Source: Cronobacter muytjensii ATCC 51329
GTDB lineage: Bacteria > Pseudomonadota > Gammaproteobacteria > Enterobacterales > Enterobacteriaceae
Length of the DNA: 64,000 nt
Direction: 5' to 3'
NCBI RefSeq assembly: GCF_001277195.1
Contig: NZ_CP012268.1
Coordinates: 2,046,001 to 2,110,000 of the forward strand
The stretch's first letter is position 1; each line of letters begins with the position of its first letter. The notes below the pieces were generated by a model. The model searched no databases. It worked only from the letters and a program-made list of their open reading frames with translations, and was not told where the DNA came from. This document shows positions 33,420-42,906 of the stretch, piece after piece. The position numbers were made by a program, and so were the translations under genes.

Positions 33420-35450
33420 TTACAGCTCCGGGAAGACCAGGTTATTGCCTGGCGCCTCGCGGTGGAGGTGGATAAAGTTCAGATGACGCTCGTACTGGTC
33501 GAGAATATCGATAATCACCTGTTCCTTGTTGTAATCCATCAGGTCATTACCCTGACTGCCCTCCAGCAGAAAGGTTTCCAGACGGAAATAGTGCGATTTC
33601 CCGCTGCGGGCGCGGTAGGTAAAGCCTGGCACCGAATATTGCTGCGGCCAGACCTGATAAACAAAATCCTGCTCCTCGCCAAGATGCACGCGCAGATCCA
33701 GATAACCCAGCGGCGGCGCTTCGTCGGCGTCGACTTTACGCAGCGAAACGCGCCCTCCGCGCAATTCCAGCTCCTTCGCGACATCCTGCATCGCCGGGAA
33801 AATCACCGTTTCCATCATCTGCTGGGTATAGCGCGCGCCCGGGTAGTTCATCAGGCGCGACAGCCGCTTTTTCCAGCTCAGACGGTCATTGCCAGACGGA
33901 ATATAGGGCGCGGTATCGCGGCTGGCGCTGGCGCGGCGGTGATCTTCCACCTTCAGCGATTTATACAGCCCGGCCATAACAAAGAAAATCACGAAGCTGA
34001 ACGGCAGCCCCATAATCACCGTCGTGTTTTGCAGCGCCGAAATGCCGTTGGTCATCAGCATGCCCATCGTCAGCACGCCAATCGCGACCGACCAGAAAAT
34101 ACGCAGCCAGTTGGCGGCGTCGCTGTTGATGTCTTTGAGCTTCGAGGTGAAGTTCGCCAGTACCAGCGAGCCGGAATCGGCGGAGGTCACGTAGAACAGC
34201 ATCCCGGTAATGGTGGCGACCGAGGCGCTCAGCTTAAAGGCCGGATATTCCGCAAGCAGGCTGTAGAAGCCGCGCTCCGCATGGGCGATAACCTCCTGTG
34301 CAAACCCGGCGTCGCCGTGGATAATTTCATACAGCGCGGCGTTGCCAAACACCGACAGCCACAGCAGCGTAAAGGTAAACGGAATAATCAACGTGCCCAG
34401 CACGAACTGGCGAATAGTGCGCCCGCGTGAAATACGCGCCAGGAACAGCCCGACAAACGGCGACCACGCCACCCACCAGGCCCAGAAGAAGAGCGTCCAG
34501 CTGTTCATCCACTGGCGCGGCATATCAAAGGCGAACGTGTCGAGCGTCATCCCCATAAAGCGATGGATGTAATCCCCGATATTCAGCACCAGCGCGTTTA
34601 GCAGAAAATCGGTTTTGCCCATAAAAAGCACAAACAGGATAAGCCCTAGCGCCAGGATAACGTTGAGCTCAGAAAGAAAACGAATGCCTTTATCGACGCC
34701 CGAGGTAACTGAAATGGTGGCGATGACAACCGACAGCACAATCAGCGCCATTTGCGCCGTCAGCCCTTCGGGAATATCGAACAGTACTTTCAGGCCGTAA
34801 TTAAGCTGCACCACGCCAATGCCGAGCGTCGTGGCGATACCGAAAATGGTGCCGATCACCGCCGCGATATCCACGGTATGGCCTATCGGCCCGTTAATGC
34901 GCTTGCCGAAAATAGGGTACAGCGCGGAGCGAATGGTCAGCGGCAGGTTGTAGCGATAACTAAAGTAGCCCAGCGCGATGCCCATCAGCGCATACATCGA
35001 CCAGCCCGTCAGCCCGTAGTGGAACAGCGTCCAGACCATCGCCTGACGCGCGGCTTCTATCGTCTGCCCCGCCCCCGTCGGCGGCTGTATATATTGCGTC
35101 ACCGGTTCGGCGACTGAGAAAAACATCAGGTCGATGCCGATACCGGCGGCGAACAGCATGGCTGACCAGCTCGGCAGGCTGAACTCCGGTTTCGACTGCT
35201 CCGGTCCTAGTTTGATATCCCCATAGCGCGAACAGGCCATGAAAATCACGAACACGATATAGAGCGTGGCGGCCAGCATGTAATACCAGCCGAACGTCGC
35301 TGAGACCCAGTTTACCGCCAGCTGGATCCAGTCTGCGGACTGCTTGCTGAATAAAATGGTGACCAGTGAAAAAGTCAGAATCAGCGCGGCTGACGTGTAG
35401 AACACTACGGCGTTAATTCTGTTTTTTTCACTGGCAGGTGGATTCGTCAT
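33420..35450 (-). CDS. betT: High-affinity choline transporter BetT (BCCT family)
   Basis: A proton- or sodium-driven choline importer that feeds glycine betaine synthesis under osmotic stress. The 676-residue protein has 12 helices, with the BCCT signature WTLFFWAWWVAWSPFVGLFLARISRGR around residues 315-345 and the GxGxD-type segment GIGIDLMFFSVAEPV. After residue ~510 it has a long hydrophilic C-terminal tail, the osmosensing extension of BetT. It is divergent from betIBA, the standard arrangement. Confidence 0.95.
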   Translation of the reverse strand: MTNPPASEKNRINAVVFYTSAALILTFSLVTILFSKQSADWIQLAVNWVSATFGWYYMLAATLYIVFVIFMACSRYGDIKLGPEQSKPEFSLPSWSAMLFAAGIGIDLMFFSVAEPVTQYIQPPTGAGQTIEAARQAMVWTLFHYGLTGWSMYALMGIALGYFSYRYNLPLTIRSALYPIFGKRINGPIGHTVDIAAVIGTIFGIATTLGIGVVQLNYGLKVLFDIPEGLTAQMALIVLSVVIATISVTSGVDKGIRFLSELNVILALGLILFVLFMGKTDFLLNALVLNIGDYIHRFMGMTLDTFAFDMPRQWMNSWTLFFWAWWVAWSPFVGLFLARISRGRTIRQFVLGTLIIPFTFTLLWLSVFGNAALYEIIHGDAGFAQEVIAHAERGFYSLLAEYPAFKLSASVATITGMLFYVTSADSGSLVLANFTSKLKDINSDAANWLRIFWSVAIGVLTMGMLMTNGISALQNTTVIMGLPFSFVIFFVMAGLYKSLKVEDHRRASASRDTAPYIPSGNDRLSWKKRLSRLMNYPGARYTQQMMETVIFPAMQDVAKELELRGGRVSLRKVDADEAPPLGYLDLRVHLGEEQDFVYQVWPQQYSVPGFTYRARSGKSHYFRLETFLLEGSQGNDLMDYNKEQVIIDILDQYERHLNFIHLHREAPGNNLVFPEL

Positions 35451-35632
35451 CGGTTACCTCTGGTTAATGTCCTGTCATCCTGTAAAAAGTGCGTGGTCAT
35501 TTACCGGCCTCGCCAGGCCCTTCTCTGCGCCCCCCGATCGTTCATAACGGTGATTAATTGCCAGATAGCGTAGCGCACCGCTCCGCTTTTGCGACGATTC
35601 AATCACAACATCTTAACAATTTCTTTTTTTAT

Positions 35633-35646
35633 ATTGAACGTCCAAT
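35633..35646 (+). promoter_or_regulatory. BetI operator candidate in the betT-betI interval
   Basis: ATTGAACGTCCAAT is a near-palindrome centred on ACGT, like the BetI site of other bet loci. It lies between the divergent betT and betI starts next to a TATATT -10-like element, consistent with choline-relieved repression of both transcripts. Confidence 0.65.
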
Positions 35647-35697
35647 CAAAAAAAGTTCTAATAGTCTTAACATCGTGGTGAGCGGGAGTCCGGGGTC

Positions 35698-36294
35698 ATG
35701 CCAAAAGTGGGAATGCAGCCGATACGGCGCAGGCAGTTAATTGATGCAACGCTGAGCACCATTAATGACGTCGGGATAAACGACGCCACCATCGCGCAGA
35801 TCGCGCGTCGGGCGGGCGTCTCGGCGGGGATCATCAGCCACTATTTCAAAGATAAAAACGGCCTGCTGGAAGCCACCATGCGTGACATCACCCGCCAGCT
35901 ACGCGACGCCGTCGCCGCCCGGCTCAAACCGCTGGGCCAGGCCAGCACCGAGGCGCGTCTGCTGGCGATTGTCGAAGGCAACTTCGACGACACCCAGGTA
36001 CACAGCGCGGCGATGAAAGCCTGGCTCGATTTCTGGGCAAGCAGCATGCATCAGCCGCAGCTCGGGCGTCTGGAGCGCGTCAGCAGCCGTCGGCTGTTTT
36101 CGACGCTCGCCGCCGAGTTTCGCCGCGAACTGCCGCGCGAACAGGCGCGACTGGCGGCGCACGGCCTGGCCTCGCTGATCGATGGCCTGTGGCTGCGCGC
36201 GGCGCTGAGCGGCAAGCCGTTTAATCTGGATACCGCCAGAACGCTCACCACTCAATTCATCCGTCAGCAGCTGGCTGGCGCAGAGCACCCTTAA
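35698..36294 (+). CDS. betI: TetR-family choline-responsive repressor BetI
   Basis: BetI represses betT and betIBA in the absence of choline. The 198-residue protein has the BetI-specific N-terminus MPKVGMQPIRRRQLIDATL and helix-turn-helix IAQIARRAGVSAGIISHYF (about residues 31-50). It ends 12 bp before betB, so it heads the betIBA operon. Confidence 0.95.
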   Translation: MPKVGMQPIRRRQLIDATLSTINDVGINDATIAQIARRAGVSAGIISHYFKDKNGLLEATMRDITRQLRDAVAARLKPLGQASTEARLLAIVEGNFDDTQVHSAAMKAWLDFWASSMHQPQLGRLERVSSRRLFSTLAAEFRRELPREQARLAAHGLASLIDGLWLRAALSGKPFNLDTARTLTTQFIRQQLAGAEHP

Positions 36295-36306
36295 GAAGGA
36301 GGAATC

Positions 36307-37779
36307 ATGTCCCGATTCGCAGAACAGCAGCTTTATATTGATGGCAAATATGTCCCGGCAGCGGCGGGCAATACCTTCCAGACCATCAACCCGGCGAACG
36401 GCGACGTGCTCGCCGAGGTTCATGAAGCCGGTCAGGCCGACGTGGATCGCGCCGTCGAAGCCGCGCGCAAAGGCCAGAAAATCTGGGCGGCGATGACCGC
36501 GATGGAACGCTCGCGCATTCTGCGCCGCGCCGTGGATATTCTGCGCGATCGCAATGACGAGCTGGCCGCGCTTGAAACCCTCGACACCGGCAAACCACTG
36601 AGTGAAACCCAGGCGGTCGATATCGTCACCGGCGCCGACGTGCTGGAATATTACGCCGGGCTTATCCCCGCGCTGGAAGGCCAGCAGATCCCGCTGCGCG
36701 ATACCGCTTTTGTGTATACCCGCCGCGAACCGCTTGGCGTGGTGGCGGGGATTGGCGCCTGGAACTACCCCATCCAGATTGCGCTGTGGAAATCTGCCCC
36801 GGCGCTGGCTGCGGGCAACGCCATGATCTTCAAGCCAAGCGAAGTCACGCCGCTCACCGCACTGAAACTCGCGGAAATCTACACCGAAGCGGGCCTGCCG
36901 GACGGCGTCTTCAGCGTGCTGAACGGCCGTGGCGCGGTCACCGGCCAGTTGCTGACGGAACACCCCGGCATCGACAAAGTCTCGTTTACCGGCGGCGTCG
37001 CCAGCGGCAAAAAAGTGATGGCGAACGCGGCGGGCTCGACGCTGAAAGAGGTCACTATGGAGCTTGGCGGAAAATCGCCGCTCATCATTTTTGACGACGC
37101 GGATCTGAGTCTCGCCGCCGACATCGCCATGATGGCCAACTTCTACAGTTCAGGCCAGGTCTGCACCAACGGTACGCGCGTCTTTATCCCGGCGAAACTT
37201 AAGGCGCCCTTCGAGGCGAAAATCGCTGAGCGCGTGGCGCGCATTAAAGCGGGCGATCTCAACGATCCGGCGACGAATTTCGGGCCGATGGTCAGCTTCG
37301 CGCACCGCGACAACGTGATGCGCTACATCGAGACCGGTATCCGTGAAGGCGCGCGCCTGCTGTGCGGCGGCAAACGCATGACCGGCGAGGGGTTTGATAA
37401 CGGCGCATGGGTCGAGCCGACCGTCTTCACTGACTGTCGCGATGAGATGACCATCGTGCGCGAGGAGATCTTCGGGCCGGTCATGTCGATTCTCACTTAT
37501 GAGAGCGAAGAAGAAGCGGTGAAACGCGCCAACGCCACCGATTACGGCCTGGCGGCGGGCGTCGTTACGCAGGATCTCAACCGCGCGCACCGCGTCATTC
37601 ACCAGATTGAAGCGGGCATCTGCTGGATCAACACCTGGGGCGAATCCGCCGCCGAGATGCCGGTCGGCGGCTATAAGCACTCCGGCATTGGCCGCGAGAA
37701 CGGGCTGATGACCCTGCAAAGCTATACGCAGGTGAAATCCGTGCAGGTCGAGATGACCCGCTTTCAGTCCGTATTTTGA
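36307..37779 (+). CDS. betB: Betaine aldehyde dehydrogenase
   Basis: BetB oxidises betaine aldehyde to glycine betaine with NAD(P)+. The 490-residue ALDH shows the catalytic Glu in MELGGKSPLIIF (about 252), the catalytic Cys in YSSGQVCTNGTRVF (about 286) and the N-terminal MSRFAEQQLYIDGKYVPA of BetB. The ribosome site AAGGAGG precedes it. It is the second gene of betIBA. Confidence 0.97.
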   Translation: MSRFAEQQLYIDGKYVPAAAGNTFQTINPANGDVLAEVHEAGQADVDRAVEAARKGQKIWAAMTAMERSRILRRAVDILRDRNDELAALETLDTGKPLSETQAVDIVTGADVLEYYAGLIPALEGQQIPLRDTAFVYTRREPLGVVAGIGAWNYPIQIALWKSAPALAAGNAMIFKPSEVTPLTALKLAEIYTEAGLPDGVFSVLNGRGAVTGQLLTEHPGIDKVSFTGGVASGKKVMANAAGSTLKEVTMELGGKSPLIIFDDADLSLAADIAMMANFYSSGQVCTNGTRVFIPAKLKAPFEAKIAERVARIKAGDLNDPATNFGPMVSFAHRDNVMRYIETGIREGARLLCGGKRMTGEGFDNGAWVEPTVFTDCRDEMTIVREEIFGPVMSILTYESEEEAVKRANATDYGLAAGVVTQDLNRAHRVIHQIEAGICWINTWGESAAEMPVGGYKHSGIGRENGLMTLQSYTQVKSVQVEMTRFQSVF

Positions 37780-37805
37780 TTTATTTTTAACCTGAGGAAC
37801 GACTA

Positions 37806-39485
37806 ATGGAATTTGATTACATCATTATCGGAGCCGGATCCGCAGGGAATGTTTTGGCAACAAGACTGACCGAAGACAGTGACGTCACCGTATTACTGCT
37901 GGAAGCGGGCGGCCCGGATTACCGCTTTGACTTCCGCACCCAGATGCCGGCGGCGCTGGCTTACCCGCTACAGGGAAAACGCTACAACTGGGCGTATGAG
38001 ACTGAGCCTGAGCCATACATGAATAACCGCCGCATGGAGTGCGGACGCGGTAAAGGGCTTGGCGGATCGTCGCTGATTAACGGCATGTGTTATGTGCGCG
38101 GCAACGCGATGGATCTCGACAACTGGGCGCAGCAGCCCGGTCTTGAGCGCTGGACTTATCTCGACTGCCTGCCCTATTACCGGAAATCGGAAACGCGCGA
38201 TATCGGCGCTAACGATTACCACGGCGGCGACGGCCCGGTGAGCATCACCACCTGCAAACCCGGCAACAATCCGCTGTTCGCGGCGATGATTGAAGCAGGC
38301 GTGCAGGCGGGGTATCCGCGTACCGACGATCTGAACGGCTATCAGCAGGAAGGGTTTGGCCCGATGGACCGTTTCGTGACGCCGAAAGGCCGCCGCTCCA
38401 GCACCGCGCGCGGCTATCTCGACACCGCGAAGCCGCGTCCGAACCTGAAAATCATTACCCACGCCACGACCGATCGCATTCTGTTTGACAACAAACGCGC
38501 CGTGGGCGTGGAGTATCTCCACGGGGCCAGCAACGCGCCGCATAAAGCGACCGCGCGCCGTGAAGTGCTGCTCTGCGCGGGTGCCATCGCCTCGCCACAG
38601 ATCCTCCAGCGCTCGGGCGTCGGCAACGCCGCGTTCCTGAAGCAGTTTAATATTCCTGTGGTGCACGATCTGCCGGGCGTCGGCGAGAATCTTCAGGATC
38701 ACCTGGAGATGTATCTGCAATACGAATGTAAAGAACCGGTGTCGCTCTACCCGGCGCTCAAATGGTGGAACCAGCCGAAAATCGGCGCGGAGTGGCTCTT
38801 TAACGGCACCGGCATCGGGGCCAGCAACCACTTCGAGGGCGGCGGCTTTATCCGCAGCCGCGAGGAGTTCGCCTGGCCGAATATTCAGTACCACTTCCTG
38901 CCGGTGGCGATTAACTATAACGGCTCCAATGCGGTGGAAGCGCACGGTTTCCAGTGCCACGTCGGCTCCATGCGCTCGCCGAGCCGCGGCCATGTGCGCA
39001 TTAAATCGCGCGATCCGCGCCAGCATCCGGCTATCCTGTTCAACTACATGTCGCACGAGCAGGACTGGCAGGAGTTCCGCGACGCGATTCGCATCACGCG
39101 CCAGATAATCAACCAGCCGGCGCTGGATAAATTCCGTGGCCGTGAGATCAGTCCGGGCATCGACTGTCAGACCGATGAACAGCTTGATGAGTTTGTGCGT
39201 AACCACGCGGAAACCGCCTATCACCCCTGCGGCACCTGCAAAATGGGCAGCGATGAGATGGCCGTGGTGGATGGCGAAGGTCGCGTACACGGGCTGGAAG
39301 GGCTGCGGGTGGTGGATGCGTCCATTATGCCGCTTATCATCACCGGCAACCTGAACGCGACCACCATCATGATTGGCGAGAAGATTGCGGATAACATTCG
39401 CGGTCGCGCGCCGCTGCCGCGCAGCACGGCGAGCTATTTCGTCGCAGGCGATCGCCCGGTGCGCGGCGAGCCGCTGCGCGCGTAA
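37806..39485 (+). CDS. betA: Choline dehydrogenase
   Basis: A membrane-associated flavoenzyme oxidising choline to betaine aldehyde (GMC oxidoreductase family). The 559-residue protein opens with the FAD dinucleotide motif DYIIIGAGSAGNVLATRL. It has the GMC signatures GRGKGLGGSSLINGMCYVRGN and GAIASPQILQRSGVG, and the catalytic His in TAYHPCGTCKMG. It starts 26 bp after betB. A GC-rich hairpin at 39494-39524 probably ends the operon. Confidence 0.97.
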   Translation: MEFDYIIIGAGSAGNVLATRLTEDSDVTVLLLEAGGPDYRFDFRTQMPAALAYPLQGKRYNWAYETEPEPYMNNRRMECGRGKGLGGSSLINGMCYVRGNAMDLDNWAQQPGLERWTYLDCLPYYRKSETRDIGANDYHGGDGPVSITTCKPGNNPLFAAMIEAGVQAGYPRTDDLNGYQQEGFGPMDRFVTPKGRRSSTARGYLDTAKPRPNLKIITHATTDRILFDNKRAVGVEYLHGASNAPHKATARREVLLCAGAIASPQILQRSGVGNAAFLKQFNIPVVHDLPGVGENLQDHLEMYLQYECKEPVSLYPALKWWNQPKIGAEWLFNGTGIGASNHFEGGGFIRSREEFAWPNIQYHFLPVAINYNGSNAVEAHGFQCHVGSMRSPSRGHVRIKSRDPRQHPAILFNYMSHEQDWQEFRDAIRITRQIINQPALDKFRGREISPGIDCQTDEQLDEFVRNHAETAYHPCGTCKMGSDEMAVVDGEGRVHGLEGLRVVDASIMPLIITGNLNATTIMIGEKIADNIRGRAPLPRSTASYFVAGDRPVRGEPLRA

Positions 39486-39493
39486 CGCCTGAC

Positions 39494-39530
39494 CGCCGCC
39501 GGTGAGCGCAACGTACCGGCGGCGTTTCTC
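39494..39530 (+). terminator. Probable terminator of betIBA
   Basis: A 10-bp stem CGCCGCCGGT / ACCGGCGGCG with an 11-nt loop is followed by a short T-rich tail. Confidence 0.6.
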
Positions 39531-39561
39531 TCCGCGGCCTTACTGGCCGCCCTGTTGATGC

Positions 39562-40449
39562 TTATTCCGTCTGAATGTCGTCCTGTAACCATACCTCAAA
39601 CGCAGCCAGCGCCGCATCGTTAACGCCGCTCTCCACGGGTTTTACCAGACAGAACGTTTTGCTGAGCGTCGATGCCCCCGGCCAGGGCGCTACCAGCGCG
39701 CCACGCGCCAGTTCATCTTCGACATACCCGCGCGGTACCAGCGCCACACCCTGACCGGCAAGCGCAGCGGCAATCGCCATTTCATGCAGATCGTAGCGCG
39801 CGCCCTGCGCCGGGTTATCCAGATGCATACCGGTCTCCTGCGCCCATCGCAGCCAGGCGTCAGGGTTCTGGCGGCGGTGGATGCGCGGCAGTCGGTTCAG
39901 CGGCTCCCCCTCCTCCCCTGCGCTCAGCAGCGCCGGGTGGCACACCGGCACCAGCCGCTCTTCAAAAAGCCTCGTGACGCGCATTCCGGCCCAGGCGGGG
40001 CTGTCATAATGCAGGGCCGCGTCAAAACCGCTGCCGTTCAGGATAAACGGCTCGGTTCGGGCGGCGATATTCAGCGTGATGTCAGGATGTCGGGCGTAAA
40101 AACGCCCAAGCCGCGGGATAAGCCAGCGGCTGGTGAAGGTGGGCAGCGCGGCGATGTCCAGGCTCCTGCCGCCCTCCGGCAACCCCATCAGGTATTGCGT
40201 GTCGCGAGCGAGTCGCTCCAGCGTTTCGCGCACGCGGTGGGCGTAGCGCGCGCCGGCCGGATTCAGCCTGACGCGGCTGCCGGCGCGGTCGAACAACCGA
40301 CAGCCGAGCAGCGCTTCCAGCTTCGCTATCTGGCGGCTGATGGCGCCTTCCGTCAGCGAAAGCTCCTGCGCGGCACGGGCGAAATTACCGTGCCGCGCGG
40401 CCGCCTCGAACGCCTGCAGCGACGCGCTGCCGGGGATTTTTCTGCGCAT
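39562..40449 (-). CDS. LysR-family regulator (GcvA-like)
   Basis: A 295-residue LysR protein with the GcvA-type N-terminus RRKIPGSASLQAFEAAARHG, helix-turn-helix NFARAAQELSLTEGAISRQI (residues ~22-41), and effector domain with LPTFTSRWLIPRLGRF. The start at 40449 follows AGGAGG; a longer form from 40512 would lack one. It is divergent from an MBL-fold hydrolase gene across 138 bp, its most likely target. The specific ligand is unknown. Confidence 0.88.
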   Translation of the reverse strand: MRRKIPGSASLQAFEAAARHGNFARAAQELSLTEGAISRQIAKLEALLGCRLFDRAGSRVRLNPAGARYAHRVRETLERLARDTQYLMGLPEGGRSLDIAALPTFTSRWLIPRLGRFYARHPDITLNIAARTEPFILNGSGFDAALHYDSPAWAGMRVTRLFEERLVPVCHPALLSAGEEGEPLNRLPRIHRRQNPDAWLRWAQETGMHLDNPAQGARYDLHEMAIAAALAGQGVALVPRGYVEDELARGALVAPWPGASTLSKTFCLVKPVESGVNDAALAAFEVWLQDDIQTE

Positions 40450-40587
40450 CGTGGCGCCTCCTGCGGACGGGCTTGCGCCCGTCAGTGACAAAAGCTCATT
40501 AAGGCGTGCCATAGTATCGCTTTGCCGGGGCGATGGCAGCCTTTAGCATGACGAAATGTCAATATGCACCACGTCCAGGAGGGCTTT

Positions 40588-41433
40588 ATGGACCATCCCG
40601 CTTTTCCTTCACGCCAGGTTGGCGATTTCCAGGTCACCGCGCTCAGCGACGGCAACATGGCCGCCAGTCTCGATCTGTTAACAGGCATCCCCACCGCCGG
40701 GGCCGATGCGCTTCAGCGCACCGCCGGGGTCGCCGCGCCCGGCGAGATTCATATCAATGGTTATCTGATCCGCGGTCAGGGGCGCGTGATGCTGGTGGAC
40801 GCCGGTACCGGCGGGCTGAACCAGGCGGGCGGGGAGCTGCTCGCTGCCCTGCGAACACTCGGCGTGACGCCGCAGGAGGTGGATACGATATTACTGACCC
40901 ACGGCCATCCCGATCATCTCGGCGGCCTGCTGGATAGCCAGGGCGCGCCGGTCTACCCGCGCGCCGCGCTCTGGCTGCATCCTCTGGAAGCGGCGTTCTG
41001 GCGCGACGACGCGCGGCTTGAGGGCGCAAGCGAACGAGTACAGCGCGCTATTCTGCTCGCCCGCCGCACGCTGGATGGTTATGCGCCGCGTCTGCGTTTT
41101 ATCTCCGGCGATACCGCCATCACCGACGGTATTCGCCCGGTCTGGCTGCCAGGACACACGCCGGGCCATACCGGGTTTCGCATTGATTCAAAAGGAGAAC
41201 GCCTGCTTATCTGGGGCGATATCGTGCATTTCCCGCATATCCAGTCCGCGCGACCGGAGGTGTCCATCGTCTTTGACCACGATCCGGCGCAGGCCGCCGC
41301 CACCCGCAAGCGCCTTCTGGCGCAGGCCGCCCGCGAGCAATTACTGGTGGCGGGTATGCATCTTGGCCGCCAGGGCTTTGCCTGGGTGCGTGAGTCAGAC
41401 GACGGCTACCGCATTGGCTATCCCGAAGGCTGA
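40588..41433 (+). CDS. Metallo-beta-lactamase-fold hydrolase (quorum-quenching/glyoxalase-like branch)
   Basis: A 281-residue MBL-fold protein with the dinuclear zinc motif THGHPDHLGG near residues 110-119, later His in GHTPGHTGFRI, Asp in IWGDIVHFP and a final His in GMHLGRQG. The start at 40588 is preceded by AGGAGG. It is divergent from a LysR regulator, so probably inducible. Possible activities include lactonase or thioesterase; sequence alone does not decide. Confidence 0.85.
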   Translation: MDHPAFPSRQVGDFQVTALSDGNMAASLDLLTGIPTAGADALQRTAGVAAPGEIHINGYLIRGQGRVMLVDAGTGGLNQAGGELLAALRTLGVTPQEVDTILLTHGHPDHLGGLLDSQGAPVYPRAALWLHPLEAAFWRDDARLEGASERVQRAILLARRTLDGYAPRLRFISGDTAITDGIRPVWLPGHTPGHTGFRIDSKGERLLIWGDIVHFPHIQSARPEVSIVFDHDPAQAAATRKRLLAQAAREQLLVAGMHLGRQGFAWVRESDDGYRIGYPEG

Positions 41434-41457
41434 ATGATTGACGCGACGCCAGGTTTG

Positions 41458-41874
41458 TTACTCGCCCGGTTTCGCAGGCGTATAGCGTAAATAGCCCGCT
41501 ACGCCGCCACCGCCATCATTCGGATGATGGATGCCTTCGGTCACGGTGATTTCAGGAAAGTCAAAGGGGGATATACCTTCGAGGCACGCGACATTCACGC
41601 CATACTGGTCCGGGTTGGAGCGCCGCTGATGGAAAGTATATATGCCGCAAACCGAGCAGAAATAGTGTGCCGCCTGGCGGGTATTAAAGCGATACTCCGT
41701 CAGTTTTTCCTTACCCTCCAGCACCGTAATACCGGTGAGCGGCGCGGAAACCACTACCGCGCCGCGCATTCGACAATAAGAGCAATTGCAACGCCGGGCG
41801 GTATTCAGCCCGTCCGTTAACCCCACGGTAAATTTCACCGCGCCGCAATGGCACTGGCCATTCATTTTATTCAT
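41458..41874 (-). CDS. GFA-family (CENP-V-type) zinc-binding protein
   Basis: A 138-residue protein of the glutathione-dependent formaldehyde-activating fold. It shows the three Cys motifs: CHCGAVKF, RCNCSYCRMRG and FCSVCGIYTFH. Many members are carbon-sulfur lyases or of unknown activity, so true formaldehyde activation is not implied. The start at 41874 (MNKMNGQCHCGA) is chosen over longer readings. It is convergent with the MBL gene. Confidence 0.87.
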   Translation of the reverse strand: MNKMNGQCHCGAVKFTVGLTDGLNTARRCNCSYCRMRGAVVVSAPLTGITVLEGKEKLTEYRFNTRQAAHYFCSVCGIYTFHQRRSNPDQYGVNVACLEGISPFDFPEITVTEGIHHPNDGGGGVAGYLRYTPAKPGE

Positions 41875-42200
41875 TACCTGTCTCTCCTCGCCGGGATAAT
41901 TATTTTGAATGTGTCTGCGCTTGCGTCCCACAGCGCCATTTAATGTTAATTATGCGATTTAGCCCGCTGTTTTAACGGTGCAGGCCCGGGCACCGGGAAC
42001 GGTTATCGTGTATATATTATGTAGCCGATTTTATAACAAATATTGTTACCTGCGCGTGGCCAGCCGCTGTTCGCCGCGCGGCCGCGCGCAGGCCAGTGCC
42101 GTCGTCAGGCTTTTACAGGCGCGCTGCGCTTATTTAAGACTACACAACATTGTCCATATTTGCCCCACTGATATGCTGGTCGGGCAAAGGAGGAAGTCTC
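41875..42200. other. Intergenic region between the GFA and IraP-like genes
   Basis: A 326-bp interval between divergent genes with no plausible ORF. It has an AT-rich core around 42005-42050 (TATATATTATG) that may hold promoters. No clear repeat or operator was seen. Confidence 0.35.
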
Positions 42201-42545
42201 ATGAATAATGTGATTTACAGCATGATTGCCAAAATCTCGAAAATGGATGCGGAAGCGAAAATTCTGACGGCCCAGGTGGAAGCGCAGGCGTTACTGTTAA
42301 GCGCCATGCTGATGACTATCGGGAAAAACGGCGGTATGGAAGAGATGGTTGAAGGCGTTAAAAAAGCCATCAATGCGGCGCTGGATGCGGAAGATAATCC
42401 GTTAAAATCGGATACCGAAATATTACTCACCCAGTTTAATGAACTGCTTTCTATTGCCTGCGTGCTGGATAAAGAGAAGCCGGAACTGGATGTCGAGGCC
42501 TTACGTAAACTCTCATCCTCACTCACCAGCGAGAAACGATTCTGA
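42201..42545 (+). CDS. iraP: IraP-like anti-adaptor for sigma S stabilisation
   Basis: A 114-residue helical protein resembling IraP, which binds RssB and blocks RpoS proteolysis. MNNVIYSMIAKISKMDAEAK and LTAQVEAQALLLSAMLMTI line up with the [20 protein letters not shown] and CAQVEALEIIVTAML parts of IraP, followed by a shared DTEILL segment. It is about 28 residues longer than E. coli IraP (86), the excess being C-terminal. An AGGAGG ribosome site precedes the ATG. A 27-bp hairpin (42561-42587) follows. The resemblance is modest, so function is inferred. Confidence 0.65.
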   Translation: MNNVIYSMIAKISKMDAEAKILTAQVEAQALLLSAMLMTIGKNGGMEEMVEGVKKAINAALDAEDNPLKSDTEILLTQFNELLSIACVLDKEKPELDVEALRKLSSSLTSEKRF

Positions 42546-42560
42546 CGCGAGAATAAACCG

Positions 42561-42587
42561 CTACAGGGGCAAGGCCCCCGTAGCGAG
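42561..42587. terminator. Hairpin between the convergent IraP-like gene and the 42591-42809 gene
   Basis: CGCTAC-ag-GGGC / GCCC-c-GTAGCG forms a long imperfect stem. There is no strong T run, so terminator activity is uncertain. Confidence 0.45.
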
Positions 42588-42590
42588 GAA

Positions 42591-42809
42591 TTAATAAAAC
42601 TGACGGATAGCGCTTTCGGTCTCCTGTTCGCTTACCAGACTGGAAAACCGCGCCACCAGATACGTTTCGCCATCCAGCTTATAGCTCTCAATCGGCAGCT
42701 CAAGCGTGGCGCCCTTCTCACCGCTAATGCGCATTACTTCTAACTCATCGGCAACAGCCACATGCTCAACCTGTCCGCCAGGTAGAATTGCCACGACGTT
42801 TTTTGGCAT
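42591..42809 (-). CDS. Conserved small protein of unknown function
   Basis: A 72-residue soluble acidic protein (MPKNVVAILPGGQVEHVAVA at the N-terminus). The alternating pattern suggests an all-beta fold with a short final helix. An AGAGGG lies upstream of the ATG. I do not recognise a family; no catalytic or metal motif is visible. It is convergent with the IraP-like gene. Confidence 0.6.
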   Translation of the reverse strand: MPKNVVAILPGGQVEHVAVADELEVMRISGEKGATLELPIESYKLDGETYLVARFSSLVSEQETESAIRQFY

Positions 42810-42906
42810 ACGTTAGCCCTCTGTAGTGATTAGAAAACGACCTTAACACACGCCAGAGCGGCGCGCCTGTTTTTATAACCCGCCGCCAGGCGCGGGTATT
42901 GGCGGA

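Noticed and set aside
37968..39290. A 440-residue open frame antisense to betA.
   Set aside because: Composition is typical of a GC-rich shadow frame (Arg/His/Val-rich), with no ribosome site or known family; betA is unmistakable on the other strand.
41458..41874. Annotation as a true glutathione-dependent formaldehyde-activating enzyme.
   Set aside because: Only the fold is supported; no formaldehyde dehydrogenase gene is nearby, so no specific activity is claimed.
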